Positions 45,213 through 54,185 of a stretch of 64,000 bases of DNA are shown piece after piece (positions within the stretch are counted from its first letter, which is position 1; each line of letters opens with the position of its first letter). This DNA comes from Roseiarcus sp050012775. Lineage in GTDB: Bacteria; Pseudomonadota; Alphaproteobacteria; Rhizobiales; Beijerinckiaceae. The translations under genes were made by a program, and so were the position numbers. The stretch spans positions 1 to 64,000 of the forward strand of contig JBEKGN010000022.1 of NCBI GenBank assembly GCA_050012775.1, read 5' to 3'. The notes under the pieces were generated by a model, which was not told the origin of the DNA, made no database searches, and worked only from the letters and a program-made list of their open reading frames with translations.

Positions 45213-48200
45213 TTATCCCAGCCGACCCGAAGCGTGCGCCAGCATCGTATAGACCTTGCCGGCGTCCGATAGCAGCGTCGCGCGCGATTGGGCGCCGTCC
45301 CGGTCGTTCTGGCCGATCTTGGCCAGAAGACGTTCGAATTCCTGCGTGTAGCGCGTCACCGAAACCTGGAATTGCGGATCGGTGCGGTATTTGCGGCGGA
45401 TCTCGTCGAAGGTCTGCTGGCCCTGCGCCGTGTAGAGGCGGCGGGAGACCGCGGTCGTATCGCCGCTGCGCCAGCGATCCCACATTTCCGCGGCGGCCTC
45501 GGCGTCGACGAACTTCGCGATATCCAGCGAGATCCCTTCGAGCGGCTCATTGGCGGCGCGGTTCGGCGCCTGCGGCGCCTCGTCGCGCGAGGCGGCCGCA
45601 AGAAGGTTCGACAACCAACCGGATTGATTGCGTTCGCCGATCGAGGGCGGGATCGGCGGCGCGCCTGCGGGCGCTTGCGGCGCGCGCGGCCGCGGGGGTT
45701 GGGGGACGGACCGCGCGGGCTCAGCCGCGATCGGCGCCGCGATGAGCAGTTGCCCTTCCTCGTCGCGCTGGGGATCGAGCATTCGGGACGCCTCGACGTT
45801 GCGCGCCGCTTCGAAGCGCGCCGTCGCCGTCGCCGGGGCGGGCTCGGCGACATCGAAATCCGCGCCGGACGCCGTGACGACCGCGGTCAATTCCTTGAGC
45901 GCTTTGATCTGGTCCGACACGACGCGACGCATTGCGCTCGCCGCCTCGGTGGTTTCCTCCGGCAACTCGAAGACGCCGCGGCGCAATTCCTGGCGCGTCG
46001 CGTCGAGCTGGCGTTGGACGTCGCCCGCCATCTGCTTGACTTCGGCGACCGACTGGCGAAACCGCTCCGCGGTCTTGCTCATGACATCGGACAACTGGGC
46101 GTTGGCCTGCTCGTAGGTCGCCTGCAGCGCCTGGGCGGTCTTTTCTCGTTCCTTGCCGGCATTCTCGCGGATCATCTCGAACTGGCTGGCGACGGTCGCG
46201 GCCGTGCCCTTCGTCGCCACCGTCAGCGAGGCGCTGATCTCCTGAGCGCGCGCCTGCGCCTTGCTGAAACTCTCTTCGAAGGACGCGGCGAAGTGACGCG
46301 TCACGGCGTCGAACTCTTGGCTCTTGGCGGCGACATCGGCGAACAGGTTCTGCAGGCTCGTTTGACGGTGCTGCAACGCCAGGTCGATCGTTTGCTGTTT
46401 GGCCGCCAAATCGCGCGAGACCTCGGCGAGCGCGGTCGTATGCGCCGCCATGCGATCGACGAGCGCGCCGGACTCGCTTTGCGTCGTCGAAGACAATCGG
46501 TCGAGCGCCGTGACTTGCGCCGCCATCGCGCCGAGGGCGTGCTGCATCTCGTCGATCTTTTCGCCGAGGCCGCCCTGGATCGCGCCGAGCTTCTCGCCCG
46601 CGCCGCCGACGACCCGATCCAGCGCGGCGCTGGCCTGGCCCAGGCGATCGAGAACCTGGCTCAACTCGTTGCGCATGCGGTCTCCGGCCACGCTCAGCGC
46701 CGTCACCGAGGCGCCGGCGTTGCGCTCGACCGATTCGCGCAGCGACGCGCCGGAACGCTCGACTTCGCCCGTGAGCCGCGTCAAGAGTTGATTGATCGTT
46801 TCCGAGGATTGCGACTGGGCGGCTTCCGCCGCGGCGCGCAACGCCGTCGTCGACGTCTCGACTTCGCCCGTGAGCCGGGTCGAGAGTTGATTGATCGTTT
46901 CCGAGGATTGCGACTGGGCGGCTTCCGCCGCGGCGCGCAACGCCGTCGTCGACGTCTCGACTTCGGCGCTGAGCTGGCCGGTCAACGCGCCCAGCGAGCG
47001 GACGGAGCCAGCCGCGCCAGCGTTGATCGCGGCGAGCAGATCATCGCCGCGTCGCGTCATCAACGCCACGAGATTCGCGGTCTGCTGCTCGAACGTCTGC
47101 GCCGCGTGTTCGCTGACGCCGGCGATCTGGCCCGAGACTTGCGCGCCGCGCGTGCCGAGTTGGGTAAGGAAGGCCGCTGCCGGGCCGTCGATGAGCGTGC
47201 GCAACTCCTCGATCCGCGCGGCGAGACTGCCGGTGAGTTCGTCGCCCCGCCCAGCCATGGCCGCGTCCAAATTCCCGATCGCGGACGCCAGCCTCGCGGC
47301 GATCGCGTCCCGCTGCACGGAAATTTTGGCGACGAGGTCATCGACGCCGCCGGCGATCGACTGGTGAATGGCGGCTCCGTGGGCGCTGACCGCGGCGTCG
47401 ATCGCGCCGGAGTGCTTATCGAGCACCGAGCCGATGCGTTCCGCATGAGCGCCGACGAGACTGTCCAGGGTCGTCGCGTGAGACGAAATCTTGTTCGAGA
47501 GTTCGGCGCCGCTGGCGTCGAATTGGGTCGAAAGGGTCTGCAAGGGCGAGACCACCTGATTCCGGAAACGATCGACGCTGCCGCCGAGCGCGCCGGTCAT
47601 GTCGTCGAGCTTGCCCGCGAGAGTCGCGGTGATCTGCGTCGAGAGTTTCGACAGCGCTTCCGTCAAGGCTTCCGCGCGAGCGCGCAGCGATTGTTCGATT
47701 TCGGTCGACTTGGCGCTGATCCCCTGTGTGATTTCGCGTCCGCCTTCGCTCAACGTCTTCGCCGCTTCGATCGTGCTCTTGGCGAGCGTTTCGTTCAGCG
47801 CCTTGCCGCGCGCGGCCAATCCGCTGTCGATTCGTTGCAGCAACTCGTTCTGCGTGGCGGCGACCTCCTGGAGCTTCGCGGTCGCGCGGTGGTCGGCGGC
47901 TTGCATGCCGGCGTCGAAGAGCGCGGCCGCCTCCTGGTTGCGTTTGCCGAGCCGCTCGTCGAGGGCGCCGCCGCGCGTGACGATCGTTTCTTCGATCGCC
48001 GACAACTTGCCGTCGAGCTGCGTCGCCAGCGATTTGGTCTCCGCATCGAGGCGCGAGACCAGATCCTGGCCGCGCTCGGCGAAGGTCGTTTCAAAGTTCG
48101 TCAATTTATCCCGCATGGAATCGTCGATGACGCGAGCGCGCGTCGTCAGCAATTCGGTTTCCGCGTCGAGGCGCGAGACAAGTTGCTGGCCGTGCTGAGC

Positions 48201-50609
48201 GAAGGTCGCTTCAAAGTTCGCCACTCCATCCCGCACGGAATCGTCGACGACGCGAGCGTGCGTCGACAGCGCGAGCTCGACGACGGTGCGATGGGCGACG
48301 GAGGCGTTCTCGAATTCCGCCAGACGGGCGTTCGAGGCTTCTTCGAAGCGCGCGTGGTGGTCGGTCAGGCGGTCGTCGAGCTCGGCCTGGCGATTGGACA
48401 TGATCGCGTCGATCGCTTCGACATGGGCGCCGATGCTCTCTCCCAGGCGCGTGGCGTGGGCGCCGATTCGTTCGACGACGCTGTCGCCGCCGTCTCCCAC
48501 CAGACCCGCAAGCGAATTCAGTTGCTCGTCCAGCTGCCGAGTCTGGGTGGTCAACGCGTTGACCAGCGCGCCGCCGCGCGCGCCCAGCGTTTCTTCGAAT
48601 GTCGCGATCGTCGACGCCAACGTGTCATGCATGCTGTCGCCGGCGACGGCGATCGAGGCGACGGCCTCGCCCGCGACGGAGCCGAACTTTTCGCCGACCT
48701 GCGCGACTTGATCGCTCCATTGCGCCAGAGACGCTTGCGAGGCCTCTTCAAAGCGGTCCTGGGTCGTCGCGCCCTGGTTCGCGATCGCCTCGACCGCCCG
48801 CCGCGCGGATTCCTCGATCTGGCCGCTCAAAGCGCCCGCGGATTCGTCGATGAAGCCGCGCAGCTGCGCATGGCGCGCGTCGAAATGCTCCGACCAAATG
48901 GCGCCGGCGGCGTCCAAGACGGCGCGCGCGTCTTCGGTCCTGGCGCTCAAGGCGGAAGCCAGCCGCTCGTTGGATGTGGCGAGCGCGTCCTCGAACGTTT
49001 GCCCGCGCACCACGATCGTTTCGTGCAGCCGCTCGGACGCCTCGTTGAGCCGTGAGACGAGGCCGTCGCCGTGGGTGAACACCGTCTCGGAAAGACGGCG
49101 ACCGGTGGCGTCGACGCGATCGACGAGGTCGTCGCTTCGCTCGCTGAAATCTCGCGCCAAGGCTTGGCTGGCCATGGCCAGGCGCGTCGCCACGGCTTCG
49201 CCGTGCAATTGGATCGCCTCGACGGTTTGAGCGCCACTCGCGTCGATGCGGCCCACGATTTCGCCGCTTTGCGTCGCCAACACGTTCGTCGCGGCCTCCG
49301 TCGACGCAATCAATTGCGACGAGACGGCCTCGCCATGGGATCGCAACGCTTCAACGGCGGCGTCGCCGTTGGCCGCGATGCGTTTGACGAAGTCCTCGTT
49401 GCGCTCGCTAAAATCGGCGACGAGGGTCTCACCGGTAGCCCGGATTCTTTGATCGATGTCGGCCACGCGCGCGACGATCTCGTCCGCGCTTCGGCCGCTG
49501 GCGTCGGCGAGCTGCGCCGCGACGTCCTCGCCGACGGCGGTCAGGGATTGCTGCATTTGCGCGCCCTGCGCGGCGATCCGGTCGACGGTCGCGGAACCCG
49601 CCCGGTCCATCGCGATCGCGATCTCCCCCGAGGAGACGCCGAGCGCGGTGGCGACGCGCTCGCCGACGTTGGAAATGCGTTCGCCGAGGCGCTCGGCGAT
49701 ATTTTCGAGATCGGCGGCGATCCCCTGATGCGCATCGCCTATGACGGCGCGCACGCGGCCGCCGTTGGCGACGATGGCCTCGCGCTGGTCGGCCATCTCG
49801 GCGATCAGCGAGCGAATGCGGCGTTCGTTGTCGGAATAGGCGCGCTCGAGCGTCGACACCTCGGAACGGACGAGGGTCTCCAACTCGGCGGCGCGGGCCA
49901 GCGCGCGCTCGATGCCGTCGCCCATCGAGGCGATTTCCCGGCGGATCGCCTGCGACAGCGTGGCGACCTGCTCGCCCGCCACGGTTTCGGGCTCCGCCAG
50001 CCGCAACGCGACCTGCGTGATCGAGCCCGCCGAGATGCGCAATTCCTGCAGCCGGCGCGCCAAGGCGGCGAAGCCGAACAGGAGGATCATCGGTCCGAGC
50101 GCCGCCAAGACGAGCAAGACCGTCTCGGGCCGCAAAACATAATCGCGCGCCGCCGCCAGATCCATTCCCGTCGCGGGATAGCGCGAAACCGCATAGGCCA
50201 CGCAGAGCCCCAGCCAGACGACCGCCGCGACGGCGGCCGCCACGAAAGGCGCCCGGCTCGGACGGCGCGACTGCAGCGCCTGAACGATCGGGCCGATCGC
50301 GGGACGATCGTCATTGGCCGGCGGAGTCTGCGCGCTGAGAGTCGGCTTGGCCTCCTCGGGTTGGGGCGGCTGGCGGCGAACGAACAGCGGCGGCTCGCCG
50401 GGCTCTTGCGCCGGAAGCGTCTTCGGCGCTGCGGCCGACGCCGCAGGGGCGGCAGGCAAAGGCTTGACAGGGGCGAGCCCGGGATCGGAACTGGGGACCG
50501 GGGGCGCGGCCTCCTCGACGCGGCTTTCGTCGGAGGACAAATTCAAAGCGTCCTCGATAGCCGACATCGCCGCGGAAACCGCGTCCTGAGCCGTTTGTTT
50601 CTGCGCCAT
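45213..50609 (-). CDS. Giant membrane-anchored coiled-coil protein, GPR/RgsE (TipN-like) polarity factor candidate
   Basis: A 1798-residue protein from ATG 50609 (GGCGGA upstream). A Pro/Ala-rich cytoplasmic N-terminus (about 1-115) is followed by two membrane helices (FVAAAVAAVVWLGLCVAYAV and VLLVLAALGPMILLFGFAAL). About 1450 residues of nearly unbroken Ala/Glu/Arg/Gln-rich helix follow, containing two recent tandem duplications (33- and 40-residue units). The end is a distinct C-terminal domain (FVDAEAAAEMWDRWRSGD, VTRYTQEFERLLAKIGQ, YTMLAHASGRLG). This layout matches the Growth Pole Ring protein of Agrobacterium and RgsE of Sinorhizobium, which organise unipolar growth. Databases often mislabel such proteins as kinesin- or apolipoprotein-like. 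Identification is by architecture, not alignment. Confidence 0.75.
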   Translation of the reverse strand: MAQKQTAQDAVSAAMSAIEDALNLSSDESRVEEAAPPVPSSDPGLAPVKPLPAAPAASAAAPKTLPAQEPGEPPLFVRRQPPQPEEAKPTLSAQTPPANDDRPAIGPIVQALQSRRPSRAPFVAAAVAAVVWLGLCVAYAVSRYPATGMDLAAARDYVLRPETVLLVLAALGPMILLFGFAALARRLQELRISAGSITQVALRLAEPETVAGEQVATLSQAIRREIASMGDGIERALARAAELETLVRSEVSTLERAYSDNERRIRSLIAEMADQREAIVANGGRVRAVIGDAHQGIAADLENIAERLGERISNVGERVATALGVSSGEIAIAMDRAGSATVDRIAAQGAQMQQSLTAVGEDVAAQLADASGRSADEIVARVADIDQRIRATGETLVADFSERNEDFVKRIAANGDAAVEALRSHGEAVSSQLIASTEAATNVLATQSGEIVGRIDASGAQTVEAIQLHGEAVATRLAMASQALARDFSERSDDLVDRVDATGRRLSETVFTHGDGLVSRLNEASERLHETIVVRGQTFEDALATSNERLASALSARTEDARAVLDAAGAIWSEHFDARHAQLRGFIDESAGALSGQIEESARRAVEAIANQGATTQDRFEEASQASLAQWSDQVAQVGEKFGSVAGEAVASIAVAGDSMHDTLASTIATFEETLGARGGALVNALTTQTRQLDEQLNSLAGLVGDGGDSVVERIGAHATRLGESIGAHVEAIDAIMSNRQAELDDRLTDHHARFEEASNARLAEFENASVAHRTVVELALSTHARVVDDSVRDGVANFEATFAQHGQQLVSRLDAETELLTTRARVIDDSMRDKLTNFETTFAERGQDLVSRLDAETKSLATQLDGKLSAIEETIVTRGGALDERLGKRNQEAAALFDAGMQAADHRATAKLQEVAATQNELLQRIDSGLAARGKALNETLAKSTIEAAKTLSEGGREITQGISAKSTEIEQSLRARAEALTEALSKLSTQITATLAGKLDDMTGALGGSVDRFRNQVVSPLQTLSTQFDASGAELSNKISSHATTLDSLVGAHAERIGSVLDKHSGAIDAAVSAHGAAIHQSIAGGVDDLVAKISVQRDAIAARLASAIGNLDAAMAGRGDELTGSLAARIEELRTLIDGPAAAFLTQLGTRGAQVSGQIAGVSEHAAQTFEQQTANLVALMTRRGDDLLAAINAGAAGSVRSLGALTGQLSAEVETSTTALRAAAEAAQSQSSETINQLSTRLTGEVETSTTALRAAAEAAQSQSSETINQLLTRLTGEVERSGASLRESVERNAGASVTALSVAGDRMRNELSQVLDRLGQASAALDRVVGGAGEKLGAIQGGLGEKIDEMQHALGAMAAQVTALDRLSSTTQSESGALVDRMAAHTTALAEVSRDLAAKQQTIDLALQHRQTSLQNLFADVAAKSQEFDAVTRHFAASFEESFSKAQARAQEISASLTVATKGTAATVASQFEMIRENAGKEREKTAQALQATYEQANAQLSDVMSKTAERFRQSVAEVKQMAGDVQRQLDATRQELRRGVFELPEETTEAASAMRRVVSDQIKALKELTAVVTASGADFDVAEPAPATATARFEAARNVEASRMLDPQRDEEGQLLIAAPIAAEPARSVPQPPRPRAPQAPAGAPPIPPSIGERNQSGWLSNLLAAASRDEAPQAPNRAANEPLEGISLDIAKFVDAEAAAEMWDRWRSGDTTAVSRRLYTAQGQQTFDEIRRKYRTDPQFQVSVTRYTQEFERLLAKIGQNDRDGAQSRATLLSDAGKVYTMLAHASGRLG
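46761..46967. repeat. 99-bp in-frame tandem duplication in the GPR-like gene
   Basis: Two nearly identical 99-bp units encode 33 residues each (ETSTTALRAAAEAAQSQ and SSETINQLSTRLTGEV). Only a few bases differ, and the start of a third partial unit is visible. The near identity at DNA level points to a recent slippage or unequal recombination event that lengthened the coiled coil by about 4.7 heptads. Confidence 0.85.
48036..48275. repeat. 120-bp in-frame tandem duplication in the GPR-like gene
   Basis: Two 120-bp units encode 40 residues each, of the form RARVIDDSMRDKLTNFETTF followed by AERGQDLVSRLDAET. The copies differ more than the 99-bp pair (VIDDSMRDKL versus VVDDSVRDGV; AERGQD versus AQHGQQ), so this duplication is older. 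Confidence 0.8.
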
Positions 50610-50710
50610 TGCATCCGCCTCATTCGATCGATCGCGACAGGCCATGGCTCGTCGCGAAGCGCCCTTTCGCACGCGCGCCGCATCTGGCCTCGCGTCGCGG
50701 CGCTCCGAGC

Positions 50711-50799
50711 GTTAACCAATGTCAGTCTACAGGTCGCGAGGCGAGATTGAAACATCTACGGAATCGCATCTTTGAAACGTCGTTAACGCTTCGGTTACC
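50711..50799. promoter_or_regulatory. CtrA-like half-sites in the GPR-like/Hpt divergent promoter region
   Basis: The 288-base divergent gap holds GTTAACCAAT at 50711-50720, resembling the TTAACCAT half-site of CtrA boxes, and TTAA-N7-GTTACC at 50783-50799, matching one and a half sites of TTAA-N7-TTAA. Neither is perfect. The location before a polarity factor and a phosphorelay protein makes CtrA control plausible. Confidence 0.3.
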
Positions 50800-50897
50800 A
50801 TATTCCCACAAGCTCAGTCGGGACGAGGGGCGGCCCGTAACGATTCTTGCGGATTTCCGTGGAAAACTGACGGACTTCCGCCCATCTGGAGATGGCA

Positions 50898-51311
50898 ATG
50901 TCCGCAATTCTCGCGCCGACGCGCCAAAGCCCGCCCCGCCCCGCCTTTCCCGGTCTGAATGACTTGTCCGCCTGCGAACCCGCCATCGACCTCGTCCATT
51001 TGGCCCGCCAGACGGACAACGATTCGGCGCTGGAGGAGGAACTGCTCGGCCTTTTCGACCGCCAATCGGCGAGCCTGTTGGCGCAATTGTCGGCCGAGGA
51101 CGCGCCGCGTCGCGGCCGCGTCGACGCCGCGCACATGCTGCGCGGATCGGCGCTCGCCGTCGGCGCCGGACCCGTGGCGCGCGCCGCGCAGGCGCTCGAA
51201 ACGTCGCTCGAACGGCCAAACGCCGAAAAATTCGAGATCGAAGCGGCCCTCGCGGCGCTCGCCGAGGCGATCGCCGAGGCCCGCGCCGTGATCGCGCGGC
51301 TGCGCGGCTGA
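50898..51311 (+). CDS. Single-domain Hpt histidine phosphotransfer protein
   Basis: A 137-residue protein: an unstructured Pro-rich N-terminus of about 25 residues, then one Hpt four-helix domain. The phosphoacceptor histidine lies in AAHMLRGSALAVGA, matching the Hpt consensus AHxLKGxAxxxGA, preceded by LEEELLGLFDRQSASLLAQL. It should relay phosphate between a hybrid kinase and a response regulator, neither of which is in the window. ATG 50898 is preferred to ATG 50892 because GGAG is then 6 bases away. It is divergent from the GPR-like gene. Confidence 0.82.
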   Translation: MSAILAPTRQSPPRPAFPGLNDLSACEPAIDLVHLARQTDNDSALEEELLGLFDRQSASLLAQLSAEDAPRRGRVDAAHMLRGSALAVGAGPVARAAQALETSLERPNAEKFEIEAALAALAEAIAEARAVIARLRG

Positions 51312-51486
51312 CCTTCCGCCGCGGCTCTTTGGCGCGGCTCCCGATAATTGGGATCGTGAAAACGCCCTTCCGTTGTCCGGCGGCGCGCTTTATGTAGGCG
51401 CGCGCGAAAACGGCCCCTTGGACGGCCGCGTCCTCGTCCGCGCGCGGTTCGAAGAGTTCGCCAGAGATAAGGAAGACGCAGTCCCG

Positions 51487-51807
51487 ATGACAAAAGTGAC
51501 ATTCATTGACGCATCCGGCGCGTCGCGCACGGTCGAGGCCCAGGTGGGCTCGACGGTGATGGAGACGGCGCTGCGCAATTCCATTCCCGGCATCGAAGCG
51601 GAATGCGGCGGCGCCTGCGCCTGCGCGACCTGCCATGTCTATGTCGAGCCAAAATGGACGGATATCGTCGGCAAACCCTCGCAAATGGAAGAGGACATGC
51701 TCGATTTCGCCGCCGACGTGCGGCCGAATTCGCGCCTCTCCTGCCAGATCAAGGTCACTGAGGCGCTGGACGGCCTCGTCGTGACGACCCCGACCAAGCA
51801 GGGATGA
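51487..51807 (+). CDS. [2Fe-2S] ferredoxin, adrenodoxin type
   Basis: A 106-residue electron carrier. The cluster ligands C40-x5-C46-x2-C49 (in ECGGACACATCHVY) and C86 (LSCQI) give the adrenodoxin/ISC spacing, with the usual MTKVTFIDASGASRTVEAQV N-terminus. It resembles alphaproteobacterial FdVI/palustrisredoxin-type ferredoxins that serve cytochromes P450 or Fe-S assembly. The start is ATG 51487; the frame is open upstream without a better start. It overlaps the reductase gene by 4 bases (ATGA), a strong sign that the two proteins work together. Confidence 0.93.
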   Translation: MTKVTFIDASGASRTVEAQVGSTVMETALRNSIPGIEAECGGACACATCHVYVEPKWTDIVGKPSQMEEDMLDFAADVRPNSRLSCQIKVTEALDGLVVTTPTKQG

Positions 51808-52850
51808 ACGCGATGAGCGAAGTGATCCAAACCGACGCGATCATCGTCGGCGCCGGGCCGATCGGCCTGTTTGCGGTGTTCGAATTGGGCCTGCTCGACA
51901 TCAAGGCCCATCTCATCGACATTCTGCCCAAGATCGGCGGCCAATGCGCCGAACTCTACCCGGAAAAGCCGATCTACGACATTCCCGGCTTTCCCGTGAT
52001 CACCGGCCAGGGGCTGGTCGACAACCTGAGCCGGCAGATCCACCCTTTTGGGCCGACCTTCCACTTGGGCGAAATGGTCGAGAAGCTCGAAGTGTTGGGC
52101 ACGCCGGAGCGGCCTTTGTTCCGCGTCGCCACCGACGCCGGCACGGTTCTCGAAGCCAAGGTCGTGCTGATCGCGGCGGGCGGCGGGTCGTTCCAGCCCA
52201 AGCGTCCGCCGACGCCGGGCGTCGAGCCCTACGAGGGCAAGAGCGTCTTCTATTCCGTGCGCAGAATCGAGCATTTCCGCGGCCGCCGCGTCGTGATCGC
52301 GGGCGGCGGGGATTCGGCGCTCGACTGGGTTCTCAACCTCTATCCCGTCGCCAGCCGGATCACGCTCGTCCACCGCCGCGACGAATTCCGCGCCGCGCCG
52401 CACTCGGTCAACGCGATGCGCGCGCTGGTGGCGGAAAACAAGATGGACCTGGCGATCGCCCAGCTCGCGGGCCTCAAGGGCGCCGACGGCCAATTGAGCG
52501 CGGTGACGCTGCGGGGCGCCGATCAGGCGACGTTCGATGTCGAATGCGACGATCTGCTGGCGTTCTACGGCCTGACGATGAAGCTCGGACCGCTCGCCGA
52601 TTGGGGCCTCAATCTGCACGAGAACCTCATCCCGACCGACACCGAGAAATTCGAGACCAACGTCCCCGGCGTTTTCGCGGTCGGCGACATCATCACCTAT
52701 CCCGGCAAACTGAAGCTGATCCTGTCGGGCTTCCACGAAGCCGCGCTCGCCGCGCAAAAGGCGCACCGCTACGTCTATCCCGACAAGAAGCTGCTGTTCC
52801 AGTACACGACCTCGTCGACGAACTTGCAGCGCAAGCTCGGGGTGAGCTGA
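51804..52850 (+). CDS. Ferredoxin--NADP(+) reductase, thioredoxin-reductase-like type
   Basis: A 348-residue flavoprotein with two dinucleotide folds: FAD motif VGAGPIGLFAVFELG with KIGGQCAELYPEKPIYDIPG, and NADP motif IAGGGDSALDWVLNLYP with HRRDEFRAA. The C-terminal FAD block is VFAVGDIITYPGKLKLILSG. It lacks the CxxC of thioredoxin reductases, which marks the YumC/CT-type ferredoxin reductases of Firmicutes and alphaproteobacteria. It probably reduces the ferredoxin encoded immediately upstream. ATG 51804 overlaps the ferredoxin stop; ATG 51813 is an alternative. Confidence 0.92.
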   Translation: MNAMSEVIQTDAIIVGAGPIGLFAVFELGLLDIKAHLIDILPKIGGQCAELYPEKPIYDIPGFPVITGQGLVDNLSRQIHPFGPTFHLGEMVEKLEVLGTPERPLFRVATDAGTVLEAKVVLIAAGGGSFQPKRPPTPGVEPYEGKSVFYSVRRIEHFRGRRVVIAGGGDSALDWVLNLYPVASRITLVHRRDEFRAAPHSVNAMRALVAENKMDLAIAQLAGLKGADGQLSAVTLRGADQATFDVECDDLLAFYGLTMKLGPLADWGLNLHENLIPTDTEKFETNVPGVFAVGDIITYPGKLKLILSGFHEAALAAQKAHRYVYPDKKLLFQYTTSSTNLQRKLGVS

Positions 52851-53036
52851 GGGGGCGGGGCCCGCGCGTCGCTCAAAAGCTCGGCGGCGCGCTTGCCGTT
52901 TGGCCGCGTTCGTTCGCGGCGATCGGCGGCCAAGTCTCGATGCATTGACGCAAATCATGGATTGAGGCCGCCAAGCGCTCCTTACTGGGCTTGTGGGGGC
53001 GCTCGGCGGCTTTGCGACTGCGCGAAGGGACAGAAC

Positions 53037-54185
53037 ATGAAGGGCAAACTGCTCCAGGCGATCGCCGGCGCCGTTGTCGCCATCATTCTCGGGGCGTCGG
53101 GCGCCCCGGCGCAGACTCCGTCGCCGACGCCGCAGGCCGAGGCCGCCCCGCAGCTCACGCCCGAACAGCTCGACCCGATGTTGGCGCCGATCGCGCTTTA
53201 TCCGGACGGCCTCCTCGTCGATATCCTGATGGCGGCGACCTATCCGCTCGAAGTGATCGAGGCCGATCGCTGGCTCGAGGACCCGCACAATGCTTCGCTC
53301 AAGGGCGAGCAACTGACCGCGGCGCTGGAGCAGCAAAATTGGGATCCAAGCGTCACGTCGCTCGTCCCCTATCCGCGCATCTTGCACATGATGGACAGCA
53401 AGCTCGAATGGACCGAACGCCTCGGCGAAGCCTTTCTGGCCGATGAGGCGGCGGTGATGAATTCGATCCAGCGTCTGCGTCGGCGCGCCCAATCGGCCGG
53501 CGTGCTCGTTTCGGCGCCCCAGGCGGCGGTGACGACGGCTGAGCCGGAGATCACGATCGAACCGCCGAGCTCCGAAATCGTCTATTTCCCAGTCTGCGAC
53601 CCTTCGCTCGTTTACGGGGCGTGGCCATATCCGGCCTATCCCGCGGACTATTTTCCCGAGTTTTTCGACGGGGCGACGGTCGGCGCCTTCGGCTGCGGAT
53701 GGTTCGGCGCGCCGATCATCGAGCCGCTCTGGGGCTGGCGCCACTGGAATTGGCGCCAGCATCGAATCGACATCGATCGCGACAAGTTCGCGGCGCTCAA
53801 TGGGCATCGCCCGCCGATCGGCGACGCCGTCTGGCGGCACGATCCGTCCCATCGCCATGGCGTTCCCTATCGCGATCCGAACCTGCGCGCCCGATTTGCC
53901 GGGATTACGGCTTCGCCAGAGGGGCGTCGGGCGTTCCGTGGCTATCCGACAGGCGCGACGCCGCAAATCTATACGGCGCCGCGCGTCGGACCGGCGCCGG
54001 CGGGTGGCGTCGTGGCGCCGCCTGCGGTCAGACACGTCCCGCCGGCCTTCGAATCCTTCGGGCGCGGCGCCGACGTGCGAATGCAGAGCGAACGCGGATT
54101 TTCCAGCCGGATGTCGGCGCCGACGGCGCCGGGAGGTTTTGCGCCCCATTTCGCGCCCTCGGGCGGCGGCGCGAGGTTCCGATGA
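53037..54185 (+). CDS. DUF3300 exported protein
   Basis: A 382-residue exported protein of the DUF3300 family. The signal peptide MKGKLLQAIAGAVVAIILGA ends near APAQ. The DUF3300 core at about 40-260 contains LDPMLAPIALYPDGLLVDIL, MAATYPLEVIEADRWLEDP and SEIVYFPVCDPSLVYGAWPY. A Trp/His/Arg-rich tail (EPLWGWRHWNWRQHRIDIDR) and a Gly/Pro/Arg-rich C-terminus follow. The family is of unknown function and is regularly paired with DUF2950, as here with a 4-base overlap. ATG 53037 has GAAGGGA upstream. A periplasmic or envelope location is expected. Confidence 0.87.
   Translation: MKGKLLQAIAGAVVAIILGASGAPAQTPSPTPQAEAAPQLTPEQLDPMLAPIALYPDGLLVDILMAATYPLEVIEADRWLEDPHNASLKGEQLTAALEQQNWDPSVTSLVPYPRILHMMDSKLEWTERLGEAFLADEAAVMNSIQRLRRRAQSAGVLVSAPQAAVTTAEPEITIEPPSSEIVYFPVCDPSLVYGAWPYPAYPADYFPEFFDGATVGAFGCGWFGAPIIEPLWGWRHWNWRQHRIDIDRDKFAALNGHRPPIGDAVWRHDPSHRHGVPYRDPNLRARFAGITASPEGRRAFRGYPTGATPQIYTAPRVGPAPAGGVVAPPAVRHVPPAFESFGRGADVRMQSERGFSSRMSAPTAPGGFAPHFAPSGGGARFR

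Noticed and set aside
45288..49055. 1255-codon open frame antisense to the GPR-like gene
   Set aside because: Mirror of the repetitive Ala/Glu-rich coding strand; no signal, domain or ribosome site, and the minus frame has a coherent membrane anchor and coiled coil.
45213..50609. Kinesin or apolipoprotein identity for the giant coiled-coil protein
   Set aside because: Similarity of that kind reflects generic Ala/Glu-rich helix; there is no motor P-loop, and the membrane anchor plus C-terminal domain fit bacterial polarity proteins.
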